A stretch of DNA of 64,000 nucleotides. It comes from Sipunculus nudus (taxonomy: Eukaryota; Annelida; Sipuncula; Golfingiida; Sipunculidae). The DNA lies in the NCBI GenBank assembly GCA_026874595.1, contig CM049306.1:31943019-32007018 (forward strand), written 5' to 3'. Below, one piece after another: positions 57,661 through 64,000 of the stretch. The stretch's first letter is position 1, and each line of letters begins with the position of its first letter. The position numbers and the translations under genes were made by a program. The notes under the pieces were generated by a model. It did not search any database. It was not told the origin of the DNA and saw only the letters and a list, made by a program, of their open reading frames with translations.

Positions 57661-57853
57661 CAGTGGCGGATCCAGATGGGGGTGGGGGGGGGGGGACCCA
57701 ATTCTTTTGAGCCGCAACAACCTTTTTCAGGTTTGAGCCATTTTTTCCGGCCTTGAGCCCTCCCTTTCTGGATCAGGTGACATTTTCCTAGGTTTTCTTA
57801 TTACTCTTCTTTGGTTGTACCCTTCCCTTTCCAAAATCCCGGATCCGCCCCTG
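57661..57853. mobile_element. MITE, GGATCC-ended family
   Basis: CAGTGGCGGATCC at the left and GGATCCGCCCCTG at the right are inverted with one mismatch, 193 bp overall. The interior has poly-G and TTTCTGGATCAGGTGAC, matching the copy at 24880. Such ends recall hAT-type MITEs, but I see no clean 8-bp duplication. Confidence 0.75.
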
Positions 57854-58504
57854 ATTTAGCTATTCGCCTCTGTATTCGAATTTCTCAGTACAGGTAAACT
57901 TGCATAAAAACCAGTTGCACGGGCGTAGAAACTAACAGAAGATAATAATTCTTAACCCTCATTTCCTATTAGAAACTAGATTGATAAATATATAACCTTA
58001 ACAATACATGTTTGATTAAAAAAAAATAAAAATAAATTCCGTAAAATATTAATTTAATAATTTATTAATATGATCAGGTGTTCATTCATTACGATACAAA
58101 CGGGACTCCGTGGAGGATGTCGATAAAACACTTTTTCTCTAGTACCGTACTTTTTTTTAATTAGAAAAGATTTCCATGAATTAAAACGTTGCCATGTTCA
58201 TTCCAAAAATATAAATAATTTTATATTGATGAATGCAACATTATGTGTGGACCTTTCCCGCTTATCACTCTTGTAAAGTAGAGGATTAACATCATATACC
58301 AGTCTGCCAAATACTGGTCCCTTAATAATCTAAATACGGAGGAGTCACATCATTTATGGATCTTTTATAAATTAGATCAATGAATTATATTAAAGAGAGC
58401 TAGAGAAATCTAATTAATCGGACTGGAAAATGTGCTCAAATGAGTATTTAGAGAAGCAAATTGCCAACCAGTTTCAGGTTTAATGCTCATAGGCAAAACA
58501 CCTA

Positions 58505-58910
58505 CTAATTCTGGAATGATGCAGTTCTGTGGCTCGTGAGGTCGAATCTCAGCCGAGGCAGGTAAAATTTTTCTCGGTCGACCCCCCTGCCCCCCTCCAA
58601 AAAAAGCAGGCTAAATGGGGAATTTCGTGCCAAACGGCCGTGATTCCCTCTCAAACGAGTGCGCCTTCCGAGGGTTATTCAGTGGTAAGACCCAGCAGTG
58701 GGGGCGATTTCACACCCAGGACCCGCAGGTGCAGTAGTCTACGGGCCTGACTATCACCATGATAAAAAATGAGAGGAATCATGTAACACTGCCCTGTCAG
58801 GAAGTCCGAAACCGGAATGGAATTTTGCAGATGTACATATTTTTTGTTAAACGAGCATTAAATTGGAGGCGAATACCTCCAACAAAAAAATTCAAAATAA
58901 AAGAAAAGGT
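58505..58910 (+). mobile_element. tRNA-derived SINE, copy 2
   Basis: The head has a B-box-like GGTCGAATCTC (58541-58551). The body shares AACGAGTGCGCCTTCCGAGG, GACCCAGCAGTGGGGGCGA and AAACCGGAATGGAATTTT with the copy at 13495. The A-rich end is near 58883-58910. A C-rich insertion lengthens the head-body spacing. Confidence 0.7.
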
Positions 58911-60540
58911 GTGCATTTTTACATATGATATCTACGGATAGTGTTGTGTTCCTACAAGGAGAAAGGTATACTTGCTATAAAGAGAATGATTAATGTATAT
59001 ACTATGTGTATCTATTAAATGACAAAACTCTGCGTATTCTGGCTAGAATCAACTAACAATGGCTTCAGTTATTCTGTAGTCGTCTTACGGCAATTCTGCT
59101 CAGCAGCTGATATAAAAATAAAATTGTAATATAAAATAAGAGGGGTATCAATTTTACCTTAGATAGACTGCGTTAAGGGGACATACATTAAATAATACAT
59201 TGTACATATAAATCACTGAACAAATAAACACCATATCTGGTTTACCTCTGTACATATAAATACTTTGTTACATTTAGTTACATACTAGGTTACATTTCCA
59301 TCCGGTAAAATAATTATTGTCTAAAAGTGGAACGGATATAATACCATACAAGAATAATAAGAACGCATTTCGGACATGCCTTTATTAAAATTTTTAAATA
59401 AAAATTAGCACTGGATAGTTTAGCTTAAATAGTGGTCTTTAAATCAGATCTCTTGATTATATCCTGTATACATTAGATTGAACAATATTTATTTTATATT
59501 TACAGTTAGATCGACAAAAAGCGTTTATATTATAATGACGACACTACCTGTGTAATCATATTGTTCTGTTCATTTATGCTTTGGATTATTATGCAGCAAG
59601 ATTATCAAGATGAACGGCTTGATTTTCATTCTGACAATTACTGCAGAGAAATGAGAAATTTTCCATTCCTGGATTTATTTTTGATAAACAGTAACAATGT
59701 GGTCCACAGAGCGTGATCAAATACAGCTAAAAAGGTCAAATTATAGGGGAGCAATTAGTACAAGTTAATTTGGACAGCTAAATTATTTACAGCTCATGGA
59801 GTATGAAAATTGAATATAACTATGGTAAAGGTCATTTTATTCTACACACAATTGTTGCTCTACAAGTTTACCTCTTGCTCTTTAATTTGACCTACAATAA
59901 TTTTGCAGATTAAGATATTTCGTCAGATCCATATTATTTGTATAAAAAACTATTCTATTTGTATCTATTGTTTTGCAATGCATAGTTTCCAATATTAAAA
60001 CTCATAATAAGTAATGGACTGGACCATTTTTTCCTGAAAGTTTCACCATGAAATTGATGAAAGAGTTTGCTTGAGTAGTAACTTAAGTTTATGGCGTAAT
60101 TGCCTCTTCAGTAAAACACCGACATAATTTAGCAAATGGAGTCGTTGGTCTTGGCGGCCTTCTACTAGGAATGCGATATCATCCAACAAAACAAATGACC
60201 CCAGGACTTTCTGTTTTGCGGGAGAGTAAAGAAGTAGAGTAAAAAAGGGACGCACAGAAATAATTCTTGGAGTGAATGGCTCTCCTGTTACTAGCGGGAG
60301 GTCGTAATTCGACTTCTGACGCCTGCTGGCTAAACATTAGCCCCAGCGACTGGTCCGTTCTGTGTGCTCAGCAAATTAATTCCGTGCAATGGCTTAATGA
60401 GCCGCGCGTCTGGTTGGAAGCGGCGCTCCACACTTTGTGAAGTTAATGACGCCGGTGCTGATCATTTCATTTATCTCAAACGTTCCCGTCGTTCAACACG
60501 TGATTGCATGAGTGGGCTCCCGGTTATTAATATTTAATGC
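58911..60540. other. Intergenic upstream of the AKH-type gene
   Basis: AT-rich until about 60270, then higher in CpG towards the promoter. No other gene seen. Confidence 0.4.
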
Positions 60541-60553
60541 ACAGCCAGGCCAC

Positions 60554-60590
60554 CATATAAGCACCGCAACCGAGGGGTGAGGGCAGTTTC
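60554..60590 (+). promoter_or_regulatory. TATA-type core promoter of AKH-type gene
   Basis: CATATAAG (TATAAG at 60556-60561) is followed 29 bp on by an initiator-like GGCAGTT with the A at 60585. Spacing is ideal for a TATA/Inr promoter. The surrounding 60380-60600 is richer in CpG than the neighbourhood. Confidence 0.6.
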
Positions 60591-60640
60591 AGAGATCTTG
60601 ACATTAGTCGCCTCACGTCGCCTCTTGACTTATTAGTCAG
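60585..60640 (+). other. AKH-type gene, non-coding exon 1
   Basis: From the predicted start site to a perfect donor CAG|GTGAGT at 60640/60641. It contains no ATG, so it is a pure 5' leader. Splicing to the acceptor at 63290 is inferred from site quality and from the usual non-coding first exon of such genes. Confidence 0.6.
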
Positions 60641-62345
60641 GTGAGTCTTGTTTCTACTTTACATTTACTTACTTCTTGCTGTATGGTGTTCTTTATCATG
60701 TGGGAGCTTAACGATTTTTTCATCTTTGGTCGCATTAATATTTTCTTATTTGCTAAAACACGCAAGAAGAACTGTGGTCTTTTTGTAATTATTTAAAGCT
60801 CGTTTGTGGCATTTGCTCCTTGAGCTGATCTTTCCTTCGGTCTGTGTTCTCATACATGAATTAGACAACGTGACTTTTCATCTTTTGCATGATCGGCATC
60901 GATTGTTATTATTGGTGATAACAATGTCGGAGGGGATACAGCCGTCTGATTATTAGATAAACACACCCATTGGAATGCGAGAATTAACATTCTTCAGCAG
61001 TTGTTCGGAGTCGTAATTTTCATTTAATTTAAAAAATAGCACTATTTCAAATTTTGGAAACTATGAGCATTTTAGCAATAAGCTAATACTAGCGAAAGGT
61101 TCCTCCTTGAACTTTAAAAGAATTTGAAATAATTTTCTCTATATAGAAAACCTTTAAGTTGTTTTCAGAAGCCTAAAGGAGAATTCTAAAAAGTGCCAAT
61201 GATAACATTCATGATTTTTCATGGAAAACCAGTTGGGGGTACGTTTTATGAAGCCCTGAAGGTTACAGCTACCGCGTGATTTTATTTAGTCAACCGATTT
61301 TCTCCACCTCTCATCCGAATTAGAGCAGTGGTGTCACAAAATGTGCTGGATCACTTCAAGCGAAATTAGGGCCAAATACAACCGGCAGGGTAAAAAGTTA
61401 ATTTGCTCGAATTCCTAAGGATCCGATGAGCCGCCATCCGCGTTCACATAGCTCAACACACGTAGCTTGTGGTTTGCCAGGTGTGTGTTTCGTATATGCA
61501 AACCGTACATATTGACCACCAAACCAGACCAGCCGAATTACGGGAAATGTTGTCGGTTCATCGAATATCAGGCAGTCGAGCCACGGCATTCACCTCATGA
61601 AATTTTACTGGAAAAATCTTACACACGTCTTGCAGTACGCTGAATGGCGAACATTTGAATGTTCTCAGTGAGCGCATGGCTTCTGATCTTTTAGATTTGA
61701 ATGTCGAGTCTTTACCTTCGGAGAAAACATGTTTGTAAATTGTTGGGGTTCATATGGAATACTTCGGTCCATAGACTAATCTTCATATTTGGTGGCTTTT
61801 TATAACATGTCTGTTGCAGTGTCTTCATCGAATATAATAATTTTTATAGTAATACATACTACTAGTCAATGGAAACGGAAAACTCTCGGAGACCTAGACG
61901 ACAGATGATTCTGGGAAAAGCTGTCCCTGTGTCAGCCCTATTTCATCATAATCTTTTACAATTACGAGATCAAGTGTATTCAATGTCCGCAATATTTTGG
62001 CTTTTTTATTTTTTTTCCCGCGAATAACAGGTACTGTGAAATCCAACAGAGTGTTCTATGTATAGAGGTATCAGGTGCTTAGCTTGTTATATGTGTCAAC
62101 GCATATTTGTCTACCATGGGCAGACGTTCACTGAATAAACTAGTGTTAATGGAACCAAAAAGCATTCGGGTTGACAAACACATACACAGCAAGTCGCCTT
62201 CATCCGCCTATCACATGGACGGAATATATAGTTATGATCTTGCATCTGTCTAGATATATATATAATTACCGGTTCGGAGGTTAGAAAATGTATCAATAAC
62301 AAAAAAATAAAGATATTTCATATCGTAATCTTTTTTTTGCATTCA

Positions 62346-62362
62346 GGGGGGGGGGGGGGGGG
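62346..62362. repeat. Poly-G tract
   Basis: Seventeen consecutive G within the first intron of the neuropeptide gene. Confidence 0.9.
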
Positions 62363-62897
62363 TTGTACTGTGGCTGAATCATAACTGGTCGAAATAAATT
62401 AACCCAATGATTATACCAGTATTAGTATCATTTCTCTAATAGCCCCGTCTTTAATATACTCATTCGGTAGGCGCAGAGTGCTCAGGAACTCGAAAAGAAA
62501 AACCCTTGGTGTTATTGAGATATTCCTGGCTGATGTTCTTCCGTGAAGCTTCCCGTGCGCTGAGGCTGTAGGAAGGATGTTATTGTGTCCTTTATATACA
62601 ATTAACAAACATCGTCCCTTCGATATAACATCGGCTATAACATGTTAACACCTTCTCGTGACCTTTAAAATTACCCTCTGTAAGAACGTGGTAGTCGGGA
62701 GGATTAACTATTATGTTGTTAGCTCAGTGGGCGGCATGTTATCATTATAACATGTGTCCTGGTCCCTCCTTTCAGCCAGTCGGCAAGGGCTTTGGTTATA
62801 TGGTGTATCACTGTTTATTGAAAACATGAAGGTATCACTGTTTATTGAGTACGGATGAAGACAAAAGTGATTCCATTATTTATCCATTTGGATATCA

Positions 62898-63053
62898 GGG
62901 GCCTGTTTCAATAACATTTTACTGGACTTAAGCCCAGTTGGGGGCCTAAATACCATGATTACAATTGTGACGTCATAATGGTTACCATGGTGACACACAG
63001 ATGCCCCTGGGCTTAAGTCACCTACATGACTTAAGTCACCTTATTGCAACACA
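62898..63053. mobile_element. Short MITE in AKH-type gene intron
   Basis: GGGGCCTGTTTCAATAAC at the left faces the reverse complement of CCTTATTGCAACACACCCC at the right. Inside are TGACTTAAGTCA and GACGTCATAATGG words. It ends about 240 bp before the coding exon. Imperfect ends, no coding capacity. Confidence 0.6.
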
Positions 63054-63309
63054 CCCCAGGCTTTTTACTCAGGCGACAAGAATAAAGCATAAGTCTTAAC
63101 TTTAGTTGCTCTTTCTCCTTATTTCCTTATTGCAATGGCGGTGTTCGTACAAGGGGCGCGTTAGCTCAACTCTCAAGTCTTACTTGCCCCACCTATGCTG
63201 TCTGATTGTTCAGTATAGATTCTGTTTAGTTAAGTACAATATATATATGTCTAAAGTCTTCTAAAAAATGTTATGATTTTGTTGTTTCAGCTCACGTGAC
63301 ACATCAACC

Positions 63310-63507
63310 ATGAAGCACCACATGGTCCTGTTGATAGCTTGTGTTGTCATGGCCTATCACCTACAGAGCGCGACAGCACAATTCAGTTTCTCTCTGCCGG
63401 GTAAATGGGGTAACGGGAAGAGAGCCATGCAAGGCTGGGCCAAGAGGGACGCTTCCTGTGCTGATTTTGACACTCAGGCCCTTCTTGATATCTATAGAAC
63501 CATACAA
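63310..63507 (+). CDS. AKH/GnRH-superfamily neuropeptide precursor, exon 2
   Basis: Preprohormone for an adipokinetic-hormone-type peptide secreted by neuroendocrine cells and acting on a GnRH/AKH-family G-protein-coupled receptor. Residues 1-23 are a signal peptide (hydrophobic VLLIACVVM core, cleavage after SATA). Residues 24-35 are QFSFSLPGKWGN, followed by Gly36 (amide donor) and Lys37-Arg38 (cleavage), so the mature form is predicted as a pyroglutamate, C-terminally amidated 12-mer. A short spacer AMQGWAKR ends in a second dibasic site. The associated peptide starts DASCADFDTQALLDIYRTIQ with one Cys; its partner Cys is expected in the next exon. The acceptor is at 63290, ATG 20 bp later, and the donor CAA|GTGAGT after codon 66, phase 0. 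The gene continues beyond the window. AKH rather than corazonin or GnRH is favoured by FSFS..WGN. Confidence 0.92.
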
Positions 63508-64000
63508 GTGAGTAGTCAGTGCATTCTCCTTTAATAAGTAACAAATTTGTGTTTATTTATCATTTCATTATTACTGGGGCGACATCTATTTTTCATTCTC
63601 AACGCGAATGCTACATTTTCAAAATGTAATGGGAATTAAAAGCTGAAATATAAAATATAAAAAAGTAGGGACTTTACTCAAGAAAACATAATTGCAAAAA
63701 AATTGTTTCAAACCATAGTTGAAAAAAGCGTAGACCTGTTTTCGAAAATCTATTTCCAACTAAAATATGTAAGCTAACAGGCATATGTAAATTATATTAG
63801 CCGACATTTGGTGAGACGTACAGGCACTATATACCTCTGTTTCCAAGGCCTGACGGAAGATCGCTGGTGCTTCCATCTACGTAAAAAGTAATAACATATT
63901 CAGACAATAATATCACGCAGCAAATCTTAAACGTCCCTGGGTTGGACTACTGCGCTGTGTTCACGCAACGTTCGTACTATACGTCCTCCCGGTTGGCTCA
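63508..64000. other. AKH-type gene intron 2, start
   Basis: Non-coding DNA from the GTGAGT donor to the window edge. The last about 60 bp are GC-richer and may begin another repeat. Confidence 0.5.

Larger units (their letters stand above)
60641..63290. other. AKH-type gene intron 1
   Basis: A 2.65-kb intron ending TTGTTTCAG. It holds a 17-G run (62346-62362) and a MITE at 62898-63053. No coding sequence seen. Confidence 0.55.

Noticed and set aside
60270-60360. tRNA-like text near the AKH-type gene
   Set aside because: It has a GGTCGTAATTCGAC word only; no cloverleaf can be drawn.
62712-62775. tRNA gene (TTAGCTCAGTGGG A-box-like)
   Set aside because: The B box is poor and the arms do not fold into a cloverleaf; at most a decayed tRNA-derived repeat.

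Overview
The window reads as AT-rich nuclear DNA of an invertebrate animal: spliced genes with GT/AG introns, very long repeat-filled introns, many short inverted-repeat transposons, tRNA-derived SINEs, satellites and long G/C homopolymers, and no operons or prokaryotic signals. A peptide-hormone precursor at the right end encodes an AKH-type peptide of the long LPGKWGN form, which I associate from memory with annelids and related lophotrochozoans. Several interspersed repeats also look like ones common in mollusc genomes. I therefore call it a lophotrochozoan (annelid or mollusc) and do not resolve it further.

Left part (234-25609, + strand): the 3' two-thirds of an ABTB1 orthologue (ankyrin repeat and BTB/POZ domain protein 1). 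Six exons join in phase to give 301 complete codons plus a stop. The ankyrin repeats and most of the first BTB domain lie upstream of the window. The introns hold most of the interesting DNA. The 11-kb second intron carries a TIR transposon, a broken SAP-like open frame behind a CRE-type promoter-like patch, and a sense-oriented head-to-tail array of a Penelope-like retroelement (4712-10946). The array has one frameshifted copy, one intact 690-residue RT/GIY-YIG copy and one lone terminal repeat. Each of the three terminal repeats contains a recognisable hammerhead ribozyme. The last intron carries a satellite built around a 12-bp ACCTGTNCAGGT palindrome and a 1.4-kb transposon with perfect 27-bp inverted ends.

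Middle (25.6-60.5 kb): no gene I can name. It holds repeat families: a fold-back element at 26 kb, a 360-bp degenerate repeat at 29.6-30.4 kb, a 12-unit 61-bp array at 39.5 kb, a perfect 20-bp hairpin at 41.2 kb, a reverse-strand relative of the 2.1-kb transposon at 46.4 kb, a possible solo LTR at 47.7-48.2 kb, a composite 277-bp satellite spaced by GGTGGCGCCACC palindromes at 49 kb, and a 28-bp minisatellite at 55 kb. Two short coding-like segments near 34-35 kb, on opposite strands, are unrecognised and may be exons or relics.

Right end (60.55-64 kb): an AKH/GnRH-superfamily neuropeptide gene on the + strand, with a TATA-type promoter, a short non-coding first exon, a 2.65-kb intron holding a MITE, and a second exon with signal peptide, hormone, amidation/cleavage site and the start of the associated peptide. 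The gene continues past the window.
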